Positions 34,242 to 42,682 of a DNA stretch of 64,000 bases are shown piece after piece. Each line of letters begins with the position of its first letter. Position 1 is the stretch's first letter. The stretch is from Chryseobacterium cucumeris (GTDB lineage: Bacteria; Bacteroidota; Bacteroidia; Flavobacteriales; Weeksellaceae), in the NCBI RefSeq assembly GCF_016775705.1, contig NZ_CP068760.1:1798001-1862000 (forward strand). Reading direction: 5' to 3'. The notes under the pieces are model-generated. The model was not told the origin of the DNA, ran no database searches, and was given only the letters and a program-made list of their open reading frames with translations. The translations under genes and the position numbers were made by a program.

Positions 34242-34290
34242 AACTTCTAACTTCTAACTTCTAACTTCTAACTTCTAACTTCCAGCTTCC
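34242..34290. repeat. Heptanucleotide tandem repeat upstream of the GNAT genes
   Basis: Five exact AACTTCT units followed by the variants AACTTCC and AGCTTCC. The rest of the 34035-34361 gap holds the REP-like element and the GNAT promoter. Confidence 0.85.
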
Positions 34291-34336
34291 AGCCTCAAAA
34301 TTCACCCTTCTCCTGGCATCTCACCTCTATTTTCCC

Positions 34337-34344
34337 TATTTTTG
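34337..34344 (+). promoter_or_regulatory. Promoter -7 box of the GNAT pair
   Basis: TATTTTTG, 17 nt upstream of the ATG at 34362. Confidence 0.55.
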
Positions 34345-34361
34345 CTCAAAATTTAAAAATC

Positions 34362-34796
34362 ATGTCACAACATATCAGATTGGCTACAGCAGAGGATTAT
34401 CCGAGAATTATGGAAATATGGGAATCAGCAGTAAAAGCAACACACGATTTTCTTGCTGAGGAAGATTTCAATTATTTTAAAGAAGTCATTCCAAGAGACT
34501 ATCTTCCTAATCTGGAAGTGTATTTAATTACTGAAGATCATGAAACTAAAGGATTTGCTTCCGTAGCAGAAGGCAACCTGGAAATGCTTTTCATCCACAA
34601 CGATACACGTGGAAAAGGCTATGGTAAAACACTTTATCAGTTTATGAAAGAAAAAACCGGACTGACCAAAGTAGATGTCAATGAACAAAACCCTCAGGCT
34701 ATCGGTTTTTATGAAAAAATGGGTTTCAAAAAAGTCGGAAGATCTGAAAAAGATGGTTCAGGAAAAGATTATCCACTTATTCATATGAGTCTGTAA
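34362..34796 (+). CDS. GNAT-family N-acetyltransferase
   Basis: 144 residues. The acetyl-CoA pyrophosphate loop is HNDTRGKGYGKTL and the C-terminal strand carries NEQNPQAIGFYEKMGF, typical of YafP/YjaB-like GNATs. The acceptor is unknown. Its TAA stop overlaps the ATG of the next GNAT by one base (TAATG), so the two are translated together. Confidence 0.88.
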   Translation: MSQHIRLATAEDYPRIMEIWESAVKATHDFLAEEDFNYFKEVIPRDYLPNLEVYLITEDHETKGFASVAEGNLEMLFIHNDTRGKGYGKTLYQFMKEKTGLTKVDVNEQNPQAIGFYEKMGFKKVGRSEKDGSGKDYPLIHMSL

Positions 34797-35263
34797 TGGA
34801 AGATTTCACTTTTCATCAATTAAATTCCGATTCGGAAATTCCCTATCATCTCCTGTTATTGGCTGATGAAACCAAGGAAGCGATTAATCAATATATTTTC
34901 AATTCCGATATTTATCTTTTGCATAACGGTACTGAAAACATTGCAGTGATGGCATTGTACAGAAAAAGTGATACTGAACTGGAAATTAAAAATGTTGCCG
35001 TCATTGAAAGCTACCGTAGCAAAGGAATCGGAAGTATCCTGATGAACAAGGCTAAAGAAATTGCCAAAGAAAACCACTATAAAATACTGACTGTCGGAAC
35101 CTCGGATACGGGATTCCAACAGATCAGATTTTATGAGAAAAACGGATTCATCAGAAGTGGAATTCTGAAAGACTTTTTTATTAAAAATTATCCTGATCCA
35201 ATCTATGAAAACGGTTTACAGATGCGCGATATGGTTGTCTTAAGCCATCACCTGGCGGAATAA
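34796..35263 (+). CDS. GNAT-family N-acetyltransferase (second of pair)
   Basis: 155 residues with the CoA-binding loop YRSKGIGSILMNKA and the FYEKNGF end motif. The N-terminal third is shorter and different from the first GNAT, so this is not a simple tandem copy. It starts at the TAATG overlap and its last 24 bases overlap the 3' end of the convergent LysR gene. Confidence 0.87.
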   Translation: MEDFTFHQLNSDSEIPYHLLLLADETKEAINQYIFNSDIYLLHNGTENIAVMALYRKSDTELEIKNVAVIESYRSKGIGSILMNKAKEIAKENHYKILTVGTSDTGFQQIRFYEKNGFIRSGILKDFFIKNYPDPIYENGLQMRDMVVLSHHLAE

Positions 35264-36136
35264 ACCTTTAATGTGTTCTATTTCAGCCTGGTAATTGGTT
35301 TTCTTACGACATCCGAAATACAGTGTGTTTTCCAGTTTCTTTTTTCCTTCCCAGATCAGCTGTACTTCACCGCTTTCGATATCATTCCTGCAAAGAAAAT
35401 CAGGTACAACAGCTAATCCTGTTCCTCCCTTCAGACAGCGGATAATTGAATTCAGGTTGGGAACGATATAATTGGGGCGGAAATTCGGTTTATGACCAAA
35501 ATTTAAGGTCCAGAACTGGAAAAGGTGTTCCATATCTCCGGTGGTTCCATACCATTTTTCATTCTTCAGCCACTCTTCAATCTGCTCTGCATCTTTTGTT
35601 TTCAACACTTTATTGAAAGCTGCTTTATCTACATCTTTCCCCCCAACCAGAATAATTTGTTCCGAAGAGAAGGCTTCATGCTCGATATTGGGTGAAGACC
35701 CTTTTTTAGGAGTGATGATCAGATCGAGAATTCCCTTATCCAATTGATCCAGCATTTCGGGGTATTCTCCAAAACTGATGATCAGATTAAAAGGTAATGA
35801 AGAAACATATTGCTCCAGAGTAGTCTGAAAAGTCTCAAAACACATCCCTACACTGATGGTAGGCGTATGTTTCTCTGTAGATTTCTGAAAATTCTTTTCT
35901 ACATCTTCCAGCTTAGTGAGCGGTTCAGCAACTGCATTAAACAATACTTTACCACGCTCTGTCGGAATCATTTTCCTACCGGTCCTGTCAAACAGCTTGT
36001 AACCCACATAAGCTTCCAGAGAACTTAAGTGAAGGCTTACTCCCGGCTGTGATATGAATAAGGCATCAGCTGCACCTGTCAATGTCCCGGTTTTATAGAT
36101 CGCCTTAAAAGTACGATACCATTCTAAATTAACCAT
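35240..36136 (-). CDS. LysR-family transcriptional regulator
   Basis: 298 residues. N-terminal winged HTH (WYRTFKAIYKTGTLTGAADALFISQPGVSLHLSSLEAYVG) and a C-terminal periplasmic-binding-protein-like sensor domain. Its 3' end overlaps the convergent GNAT. A TAACTTTG promoter lies 25 bp upstream, inside AT-rich inverted/direct repeats that could be its own binding site. The regulated genes are unknown. The mdaB-type operon at 37294 has a similar AT-rich promoter and is a candidate. Confidence 0.9.
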   Translation of the reverse strand: MVNLEWYRTFKAIYKTGTLTGAADALFISQPGVSLHLSSLEAYVGYKLFDRTGRKMIPTERGKVLFNAVAEPLTKLEDVEKNFQKSTEKHTPTISVGMCFETFQTTLEQYVSSLPFNLIISFGEYPEMLDQLDKGILDLIITPKKGSSPNIEHEAFSSEQIILVGGKDVDKAAFNKVLKTKDAEQIEEWLKNEKWYGTTGDMEHLFQFWTLNFGHKPNFRPNYIVPNLNSIIRCLKGGTGLAVVPDFLCRNDIESGEVQLIWEGKKKLENTLYFGCRKKTNYQAEIEHIKGLFRQVMA

Positions 36137-36160
36137 GACTTAATTATTAATATTATAATG

Positions 36161-36168
36161 CAAAGTTA
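36161..36168 (-). promoter_or_regulatory. Promoter -7 box of the LysR gene
   Basis: TAACTTTG on the minus strand, flanked by TAATTATTAATATTATA and TAATTATAATATTAATA. Confidence 0.55.
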
Positions 36169-36176
36169 CAAAATAA

Positions 36177-36923
36177 TTATAATATTAATACATTTTCATT
36201 CTTCAGAAACGAAGCATAATAATCCGGAATCCCGCTTTCATGTATCTGGCGGATAGTTTCATCAATCGGATAAGATAACTGTACAATTTCAGGGGTGATT
36301 TTTTCTTCATCCAAAGTCAGTACCAGATAAGAAGCCAGTCTGTTTTCTTCTTTGGAGCGGCCTACAGAACCGCAATTAACGGCCCATGTATTATTTCCGA
36401 ACTGTTTTTTAAATGATAAATGGGTATGTCCCATTACGATCAGATCGGCTTTTGCCCATTCCAGCATAGATGTAAAAACCTCATCATTTTCTGATTCATA
36501 CAAATAAGTATCATTGCTTTCAAGACTGGAATGAACCAGCTGGATGTTCCAGTGCTTTTTACCTGTTTTGTAATTTAACTTTAAGTGAAAAGGCAACCCG
36601 GAAAGAAACTTTTTATTCGGTTCTGTAATATATTTTTTAGAATGATCTATAGCAATAAAGCGGGCAGTAGTTTCTTCTTCTGAATGCTTAGGCAAAGGAA
36701 CAACAGGAATATCAAAAGCAATTCTTTCATCGTGATTTCCCATCAGACATGGAATGTTCAGACTCCTTATTTTTTCTATTACTTCATTTCCCCAGGGTGC
36801 AAAATCTACCAGATCTCCCAGGCAGAACTTCTGGCTTATTCCTCTCTGCTCAATATCCTTCAACACCACTTCCAGTGCAGGAAGATTTCCATGCACATCA
36901 CTAAAAACAGCTATCTGTATCAT
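36177..36923 (-). CDS. Metallophosphoesterase (calcineurin-like)
   Basis: 248 residues with the complete dinuclear metal site: FSDVHGN (Asp9, His11), LGDLVD (Asp37), MGNHDE (Asn63, His64) and MGHTHLS. It is related to YfcE/MJ0936-type phosphodiesterases. The physiological substrate is not predictable. It lies upstream of, and in the same direction as, the LysR gene, with 40 bp holding the LysR promoter between them. Confidence 0.9.
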   Translation of the reverse strand: MIQIAVFSDVHGNLPALEVVLKDIEQRGISQKFCLGDLVDFAPWGNEVIEKIRSLNIPCLMGNHDERIAFDIPVVPLPKHSEEETTARFIAIDHSKKYITEPNKKFLSGLPFHLKLNYKTGKKHWNIQLVHSSLESNDTYLYESENDEVFTSMLEWAKADLIVMGHTHLSFKKQFGNNTWAVNCGSVGRSKEENRLASYLVLTLDEEKITPEIVQLSYPIDETIRQIHESGIPDYYASFLKNENVLIL

Positions 36924-37009
36924 TGTCCTTCAATTTGTTAGGCAAATTTACCTGTCGGAAAATAATTCCGGTTCAGGGATTATATGATATTTTACCATGA
37001 AAGGGGAAA

Positions 37010-37176
37010 TTGTCAATCGTCAATTTTTGCTTCGCAAAGTCAATAGTGAATGATTAACTGCTGATTAGAAATACCTGTATATACAAACAAATCGGCTGCA
37101 CTTAATCCAGGACCACGTACCCCAAAACTCGTAAAAAATTCACAAGCGAAGCGTATTGACCATTGACCATTCACAT
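37010..37176. repeat. Inverted-repeat intergenic element, family C
   Basis: The left end reads TTGTCAATCGTCAATTTTTG then CTTCGC. The right end, on the opposite strand, reads GGTCAATGGTCAATACGCTT then CGC. Both ends therefore carry a tandem GTCAAT word plus GCTTCGC facing inwards, about 167 bp overall. No coding capacity. It has the same build as families A, B and D. Nothing else was recognised in the 36924-37293 gap apart from the mdaB-type promoter. Confidence 0.6.
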
Positions 37177-37256
37177 ATATAACCTTACCTCCAAACTATA
37201 ATTTAAATAATAATTCCCTATAATTTATATTATTTTTATTATACAATAATCTGATC

Positions 37257-37264
37257 TAACTTTG
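37257..37264 (+). promoter_or_regulatory. Promoter -7 box of the mdaB-type operon
   Basis: TAACTTTG, about 30 nt before the ATG at 37294, in an AT-rich upstream region. Confidence 0.6.
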
Positions 37265-37293
37265 CAGAGTAAAATTTAAACAATCATAAAAAA

Positions 37294-37911
37294 ATGAAAA
37301 AAGTACTAATCATCAACGGAGGACAGAATTTCGGACATTCCGGAGGAAAATATAATCAGACTATCGCAGACAATACATTAGCCGTTCTTAAAGAATTTGA
37401 AAATGTAGAAGTAAAGATAACGAATGTAAGTGAAAATTATGACAAACATGAAGAAGTGCAGAAGTTTGTCTGGGCAGATTACATCATTTACCACACTCCT
37501 ATCTGGTGGTTCCAGCTTCCGAACGGATTGAAAAAATATATTGACGAAGTCTTCACGGCAGGTCATGCAAAAGGAATTTATATGAGCGACGGAAGAAAGG
37601 CTGAGAGTCCTGAAATCAACTATGGTACAGGAGGAATGCTTGGCGGGAGAAAATATATGTTAACAACAAGCTGGAATGCTCCTGCAACTGCTTTCACACT
37701 TCCCGGAGAATTCTTTAATGAAAAAAGCGTGGACGAAGGTCCTTTATTTGGATTCCACAGAATGAATGCCTTTGTTTCAATGGAAAAAATGGAAAGCTTC
37801 CACTTCCACGATGTGGAGAAAAACGCCAATATAGAACGCGATATGAAGCTTTACAAAGAACATGTGAGAAATGTTTTTGAAAAAGAATTAAGATCTGAAC
37901 TGGTATCATGA
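37294..37911 (+). CDS. NAD(P)H-dependent quinone reductase, MdaB-like
   Basis: A 205-residue flavodoxin-fold protein. It has the FMN-binding start INGGQNFGHSGGKYNQT, the central HTPIWWFQLPNGLKKYIDEVFTAG and SWNAPATAF, all typical of MdaB (modulator of drug activity B). It reduces quinones by two electrons using NAD(P)H and so protects against redox cycling. First gene of a four-gene operon; its end overlaps the next start by 4 bp (ATGA). Confidence 0.88.
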   Translation: MKKVLIINGGQNFGHSGGKYNQTIADNTLAVLKEFENVEVKITNVSENYDKHEEVQKFVWADYIIYHTPIWWFQLPNGLKKYIDEVFTAGHAKGIYMSDGRKAESPEINYGTGGMLGGRKYMLTTSWNAPATAFTLPGEFFNEKSVDEGPLFGFHRMNAFVSMEKMESFHFHDVEKNANIERDMKLYKEHVRNVFEKELRSELVS

Positions 37912-38792
37912 AAAAAATACTGATCACAGGTATTACCGGCTATATAGGCGGAACTATCGCAAAAAAACTCCTCGACAGGAATTATGAAGTGACAGGACTA
38001 GTTCGTAATGAAACCCATGTGCAGGAACTGGAATCATTAGGAATCAAAACCATTGTGGGAAATATTCATGAGGAAGACCTCATCAGAACAGCGGTTTCTG
38101 ATATTGATGCTGTGATCCATAATGCAGATTCAGCAGATGATGCGTATGCAGCAGATAACTTTATCAAAGCTCTGGAAGGAAGTCAGAAAACCTTTATATT
38201 CACTTCAGGCTCTGCCATTTTTGGTGGAAAAGAGAATGGTAAAAAAAGTGACTTTATATTCAGAGAAGATTTCCCTTTGCAGCCAAGACTGGAAATGGCA
38301 TCAAGAGTATTGATCAACAATTACGTCCTGCAATCTGCCAGCAAAGGCATACGAAGTATTGTTATTGTTCCTACCATGGTTTACGGAGAAGGTTTAGGAA
38401 TTAAAAAAGACAGCATTCAGATTCCGGCTCTTATCAACTTTTCTAAGGAGAAAGGGCATGGAGTTTATTTTGGTGAAGGTGAAAATATCTGGTCCAACTT
38501 ACATATTGAAGATCTCGCAGATCTGTATGTACTCGCATTGGAAAAAGCAAAAGGAGGCTCTATCTATTATGCAGAAAACGGTTCATCTTCTCTGAAAAAC
38601 ATTGCAGAAAAGATCAGTAAAAAATATAACTTACAATCAGCTAAATCATTAAGCATACAGGATGCGGTTGACAAATTTGGTCCTGCAGGAGGTTATTTCG
38701 GTTTTGCATCCAACAGCAGATGCAGTTCAGATAAAGCTAAAGCAGAACTGGATTGGAAACCTATCTATAACTCTATTGAAAATTTTATTTAA
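37908..38792 (+). CDS. NAD-dependent epimerase/dehydratase family protein (extended SDR)
   Basis: 294 residues with the Rossmann motif TGITGYIGGTIAKKLL (TGxxGxxG). The catalytic Tyr-x-x-x-Lys motif of extended SDRs is not obvious: the usual region reads LINNYVLQSASKG. It may be an atypical SDR that binds but does not use NAD in the classic way. It sits between a quinone reductase and a monooxygenase in a tight operon. Confidence 0.82.
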   Translation: MKKILITGITGYIGGTIAKKLLDRNYEVTGLVRNETHVQELESLGIKTIVGNIHEEDLIRTAVSDIDAVIHNADSADDAYAADNFIKALEGSQKTFIFTSGSAIFGGKENGKKSDFIFREDFPLQPRLEMASRVLINNYVLQSASKGIRSIVIVPTMVYGEGLGIKKDSIQIPALINFSKEKGHGVYFGEGENIWSNLHIEDLADLYVLALEKAKGGSIYYAENGSSSLKNIAEKISKKYNLQSAKSLSIQDAVDKFGPAGGYFGFASNSRCSSDKAKAELDWKPIYNSIENFI

Positions 38793-38794
38793 TT

Positions 38795-39082
38795 ATGAAA
38801 ATTCATCTTACAGCCATTATAAAATCCAAGGAAGAACATCAGGCAGAAGTACTGGAAGTTCTTCAGAATATGGTAAAAGAAACAAGAAAAGAAGAAGCTT
38901 GCGAGCTTTACAGCCTTCACCAGGGAATTGAAGACAAAAATGAATTTGTTTTCTACGAAATCTGGAAAAGTAAAGAAGGACTGGATCAGCACAATCAGCA
39001 GCCTTATATCCAGGCTTTCGGAGCTTTGGTTGAGGAGAAACTTCAGGAAAAACCACAGATTTATACCACCAATCTTATTTAA
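38795..39082 (+). CDS. Antibiotic biosynthesis monooxygenase-domain protein (YgiN-like)
   Basis: A 95-residue dimeric alpha/beta-barrel (ABM) protein: KIHLTAIIKSKEEHQAEVLEVLQNMVKETRKEEACELYSLHQ..., then FVFYEIWKSKEGLDQHNQQPYIQAF. Small ABM proteins such as YgiN act on quinols and are often partnered with MdaB, as here. It lies 2 bp after the SDR gene and 2 bp before the DJ-1-like gene. Confidence 0.88.
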   Translation: MKIHLTAIIKSKEEHQAEVLEVLQNMVKETRKEEACELYSLHQGIEDKNEFVFYEIWKSKEGLDQHNQQPYIQAFGALVEEKLQEKPQIYTTNLI

Positions 39083-39084
39083 CA

Positions 39085-39837
39085 ATGAAAAAATTAGTGT
39101 TTTTAATGCTTGCGGTCTTTACGATAGGATTCGTACAGGCACAAACCAAAAAATCAAAGAATATGAAAAAGAAAATATTATTCGTCGTAACCAGTCATGA
39201 CAAAAAAGGCAGTACAGGTGAAGATACAGGATATTATCTGGGTGAAGTTTCTCATCCGTGGGAAGTTCTTCACAAGGCAGGATATGAAATAGACTTTGTA
39301 AGTCCGAAAGGCGGAACTCCTCCGGTAGACGGCTTCGATTTGAAAGATCCTGTCAACAAAGAATTCTGGGAGAACAAGGAATATAAAAACAAAATTGATC
39401 ACTCAATGACTCCGTCACAGGTCGATCCTAAAGAATATTCAACCATCTTTTATGCAGGAGGACACGGAGCAATGTGGGATTTTGCAGACAATAAGGAACT
39501 TTCAGATATCGCTTCCAAAATTTATGAAAACGGAGGTATTGTTGCCGGAGTATGTCATGGTCCCGCAGGTTTGGTGAATATCAAACTGAATAACGGGAAA
39601 TATCTTGTAGACGGTAAAAAAATCAATGCTTTTACCAATGAAGAGGAATCTGAAGTAAAATTAACAAACGTTGTTCCATTCTTACTGGAAGATAAACTGA
39701 AAGAAAGAGGAGCAAAATTTGAAAAATCCGGGCTTTGGCAGAATCATGTGGTAACCGATCAGAGAGTGATCACAGGACAGAATCCACAGTCAGCAAAAAG
39801 CGTTGGAGAAGCTATCGTAAAGGAATTAAATAAGTAA
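39085..39837 (+). CDS. Exported DJ-1/PfpI (Hsp31-like) family protein
   Basis: 250 residues. Signal peptide MKKLVFLMLAVFTIGFVQAQ is followed by a DJ-1/PfpI domain whose nucleophile is Cys157 in VAGVCHGPAG, with FYAGGHGAMWD as the upstream part of the site. The Hsp31/glyoxalase III group detoxifies methylglyoxal and acts as a stress chaperone. Export is unusual for the family but common in Bacteroidota. A second Met at residue 27 (MKKKILFVVTSHD) would give a cytoplasmic form. Confidence 0.87.
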   Translation: MKKLVFLMLAVFTIGFVQAQTKKSKNMKKKILFVVTSHDKKGSTGEDTGYYLGEVSHPWEVLHKAGYEIDFVSPKGGTPPVDGFDLKDPVNKEFWENKEYKNKIDHSMTPSQVDPKEYSTIFYAGGHGAMWDFADNKELSDIASKIYENGGIVAGVCHGPAGLVNIKLNNGKYLVDGKKINAFTNEEESEVKLTNVVPFLLEDKLKERGAKFEKSGLWQNHVVTDQRVITGQNPQSAKSVGEAIVKELNK

Positions 39838-39850
39838 CAAACAATTTTTA

Positions 39851-39955
39851 ACCACAAAAGTCACAACAGTTTTCAGTCACTTAAGTAAAAAAAGATGCTA
39901 TTCAGAATACAGAGAAGAACACTTAAGTTCTTTTTAAATCCGAAAAGTTCTTAGA
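39851..39955. repeat. Single-ended remnant of inverted-repeat family B
   Basis: ACCACAAAAGTCACAACAG at 39851-39869 matches the left end of the family B elements, followed by similar AT-rich sequence with ACTTAAGT. No convincing right end was found. Confidence 0.5.
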
Positions 39956-39978
39956 AGTGTCACTATTGAAACAGCGAG

Positions 39979-40035
39979 AATTCCCCTCCTCCGGAGGGGT
40001 GGCGAAAATTCAAAGAATTTTTGACGGGGTGGTTT
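39979..40035. repeat. REP-like element, copy 2
   Basis: A CCCCTCC-TCC-GGAGGGG hairpin, then an AAAATTC-AAA-GAATTTTT hairpin, ending GACGGGGTGGTTT. It resembles a dispersed intergenic repeat of Bacteroidota. A degenerate reverse copy lies at 34161-34213. Confidence 0.6.
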
Positions 40036-40065
40036 AACACAACAACAATTTTTAAACAAACAAAA

Positions 40066-41049
40066 ATGGAATATAGAAAATTAGGAAACACCGATTTAGA
40101 ATTATCAGCAATCACACACGGAGCTTTTGCCATCGGTGGAAACATGTGGGGCGGTAATGAAAAACAGGATTCTATCAATTCTATTCACGCATCATTAGAT
40201 CATGGTGTAACTTCTATCGACACGGCTCCATTCTATGGTTTCGGACTGAGTGAAGAAATGATCGGTGAAGCTATCAAAGGAAAAGACCGTTCAAAAATTC
40301 AGCTTTTAACAAAATTTGGATTGGTATGGGACGGAAGCAACAACGGAAAAGGAGAATTTTTCTTTGATGCAGAAGATGAAGGAAAAACACTTCCGGTTTA
40401 TAAGCTGGCTTCAAAAGAAAACATCATCAAAGAAGTTGAAGAGAGTTTAAAAAGATTAGGTACAGATTATATTGACCTTTTACAGCTTCACTGGCCTGAC
40501 AGCACAACGCCTATCTCTGAAACTATGGAAGCAATGGAACTATTGATCCAGCAGGGAAAAATCCGTGCTGCTGGAGTAAGCAACTACAGCGTGGCTCAGA
40601 TGGAAGAAGCTAACAGGACTTTAAACCTTGCCAGCAACCAGGTTTCTTACAGTATGCTAAACCGTGCAATCGAAAATGATCTTGTTCCGTATTCTCTGGA
40701 AAACAATTCTGGAATTATCGTGTACAGCCCGATGGAAAGAGGTCTTTTAACCGGTAAATATTTCAAGGAAACCCAATTGAAAGATAACGACCACAGAAAC
40801 GGATATTTCTCTCAGTTTGATCTGAATAAGGTAAAAACTTTCTTAGAAAAAATTGAGCCTATTGCACAGGAAAAAGGAGCCAGCCTTTCTCAACTGGTAT
40901 TAAGATGGACTACGTTACAACCAGCTATTACAGTTGTATTGGCAGGAGCAAGAAATGCACACCAAGCCATCGAAAACGCAAAGGCAATGTCTATCGACCT
41001 TTCACAGGAAGAATTGAGCTACATCAATTCAGCTTTAAGCGAAATTTAA
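40066..41049 (+). CDS. Aldo/keto reductase (AKR11/12-like)
   Basis: 327 residues from the ATG at 40066 (MEYRKLGNTDLELSAITHGAF). An upstream in-frame ATG at 40021 lies in the REP-like repeat and is rejected. Tetrad residues are Asp52, Tyr57, Lys83 and the His of LLQLHWPD. PMERGLLTGKYF and the C-terminal VVLAGARNAHQAIENAKAM place it with YghZ/IolS-type reductases. Substrate unknown. Confidence 0.9.
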   Translation: MEYRKLGNTDLELSAITHGAFAIGGNMWGGNEKQDSINSIHASLDHGVTSIDTAPFYGFGLSEEMIGEAIKGKDRSKIQLLTKFGLVWDGSNNGKGEFFFDAEDEGKTLPVYKLASKENIIKEVEESLKRLGTDYIDLLQLHWPDSTTPISETMEAMELLIQQGKIRAAGVSNYSVAQMEEANRTLNLASNQVSYSMLNRAIENDLVPYSLENNSGIIVYSPMERGLLTGKYFKETQLKDNDHRNGYFSQFDLNKVKTFLEKIEPIAQEKGASLSQLVLRWTTLQPAITVVLAGARNAHQAIENAKAMSIDLSQEELSYINSALSEI

Positions 41050-41055
41050 TGTAAA

Positions 41056-41220
41056 GGCAGGAAGATGGAGGATGGAAGCTGGAAGCTATATTAGGTTTCT
41101 ATTGCACTATTTTGCAGGTAACAAAAGAGATTCCTCCTAAGTCGGAATGACGATTGAAGTTAAATTGCATTGATTATCCGACGTCAATAACTTCCCTCTT
41201 CCAGCTTCCAGCTTCCTTTC
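41056..41220. repeat. Inverted-repeat intergenic element, family D
   Basis: The left end (41056-41089) carries GGATGGAAGCTGGAAGCT. The right end (41191-41220) is CTTCCAGCTTCCAGCTTCC. The tandem GGAAGCT words face each other over 165 bp with no gene inside. A shorter relative lies at 63250-63385. Confidence 0.65.
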
Positions 41221-41243
41221 TTTTAACCTCAATCCTTATAAAA

Positions 41244-42212
41244 ATGAAAAATAATCTGATCAGAATGTTCGGGTTAGCTACACTATTGACTATCAACAGC
41301 ATTAATTTAAAAGCTCAGACACTCGTCAATCCTGAAGATAAATCATGGTATCCTTCGGCTTACGGTACGAAAGATGAGATTGGAGCAGCCAATCTGTTAA
41401 CACCGGAAGTTGTAAAACAAGCACTAGGACTGGTAAAACAAGGTAAAACGTTAGCACTTGCCGTTCCTATTGATAAAAACCTGCCTGCTTTCAGACACAG
41501 AAGTTTTAATTTATACAATATCCAACCCGGAGAACAGGGCGGAAAAAGCATAGGTCCTAATAAATTCACCTTCAATGATGAATTAGTAAACGGATGGACC
41601 GGAGTTGGAACACAACTGAACGGTATCGGACACATTGGTATTGACAACACTTACTATAACGGGAACAAGGCAACAGATTTCGTAACCGTAGAAGGCGTAA
41701 AAAAACTGGGTGTTGAAAAAGTACCTCCTTTCGTTACCCGAGGTGTAGTGCTTGATATGACTGCTCATTATGGAAAATCAATTGTGCCGGGAGGAACAGA
41801 ATTTACGGTTGAAGACATTAAATCCGTTTTAAAGAAACAAGGACTTACTCTGCGAAAAGGTGATATCGTTCTTTTCAACACCGGATGGCTTGAATTGATC
41901 GGTAAAAACAACCAGCAATTTCTGGAAACAGAACCCGGAATAGGAATGGATGCCGCAAAATGGCTTGCCGACCAGGGAATCGTAGCTTTTGGTGGCGACA
42001 CCTGGGCTTCTGAAGTCTATCCTAACCCAAAAAGTAAGGAAGAATTTCCCATCAATCAGTTTATGCTGGCTAAAAAAGGAATTTATAACCTGGAGCTGAT
42101 AGACAGCCGTCCTTTGGTAAAACAAAAAGTCTGGGAATTTCTATTTGTGCTGGGACAGCCTTTGTATGTAGGTTCTACTCAGGTGAATGTAAATCCTGTG
42201 GCGATTTATTAA
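41244..42212 (+). CDS. Exported cyclase-family protein (kynurenine formamidase-like)
   Basis: 322 residues from the ATG at 41244, giving a signal peptide (MKNNLIRMFGLATLLTINSINLKA). Starting at 41154 would place the family D repeat inside the gene. The PF04199-type cyclase fold is indicated by GVGTQLNGIGHIGID (metal/active-site region, a variant of HxGTHxDxPxH), RGVVLDMTAHYGKS and DIVLFNTGW. Such enzymes hydrolyse amides or lactones, but the substrate is unknown. Confidence 0.82.
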   Translation: MKNNLIRMFGLATLLTINSINLKAQTLVNPEDKSWYPSAYGTKDEIGAANLLTPEVVKQALGLVKQGKTLALAVPIDKNLPAFRHRSFNLYNIQPGEQGGKSIGPNKFTFNDELVNGWTGVGTQLNGIGHIGIDNTYYNGNKATDFVTVEGVKKLGVEKVPPFVTRGVVLDMTAHYGKSIVPGGTEFTVEDIKSVLKKQGLTLRKGDIVLFNTGWLELIGKNNQQFLETEPGIGMDAAKWLADQGIVAFGGDTWASEVYPNPKSKEEFPINQFMLAKKGIYNLELIDSRPLVKQKVWEFLFVLGQPLYVGSTQVNVNPVAIY

Positions 42213-42260
42213 TTTAAATGCTTACAGTAGGTTGTTTAAAATTTTATATTTATTATTTTA

Positions 42261-42434
42261 ACCACAAAAGGCACAAAAGTTTTTTCAGAACCAAGCCTCA
42301 TACGTAATAAGTACACCTTAGTTTTGTGAAAATCTCTGATTTTCATCTTGTGTGAACTTTTCTGCAGTATCATTTCAAACTTACTTAAGTGAACTCAAGT
42401 GTTTTAAAATGAACCCTTTTGTGACTTTTGTGGT
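42261..42434. repeat. Inverted-repeat intergenic element, family B, copy 1
   Basis: The left end is ACCACAAAAGGCACAAAAG (42261-42279). The right end is the inverse of ACCACAAAAGTCACAAAAG (42416-42434). One mismatch in 19 bp; 174 bp overall. Inside is the hairpin TGAAAATC-TCT-GATTTTCA (42327-42345), and the following GTGAACTTTTCTGCAGTAT is similar to copy 2. No gene inside. The rest of the 42213-42682 gap has only the terminator at 42575. Confidence 0.8.
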
Positions 42435-42574
42435 TTGGTAAAATTCAAACAACTTTTATATCCGAGAAACGAAGAGACAATGTAGTTCTGTTTAAAAAAA
42501 TAAAATTAACCTTAGAATTTATTTTTAGAATTAATACCCAAACTGTGTTACATTGTCAATTTGAATTTTACATT

Positions 42575-42611
42575 AAAACGGCCTTTCAAAAATTTGAAAG
42601 GCCGTTTTGAT
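42575..42611. terminator. Bidirectional terminator
   Basis: A perfect 16-bp inverted repeat AAAACGGCCTTTCAAA / TTTGAAAGGCCGTTTT between the convergent cyclase and AhpD-like genes. Confidence 0.8.
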
Positions 42612-42682
42612 AAAAAGTAAACATCCGTAATTACGCAGACTTCATCAACTTCCATCTTCCATCACCCAACTTCCTGACTCCG

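Noticed and set aside
24964-36923. Signs of horizontal transfer in the HU-rng to phosphoesterase stretch
   Set aside because: Gene content and codon use look like ordinary chromosomal genes. No integrase, att-like repeats or tRNA were found.
42575-42611. The 16-bp inverted repeat as part of a mobile element
   Set aside because: It is a simple terminator between convergent genes. The ends and size do not fit the element families nearby.
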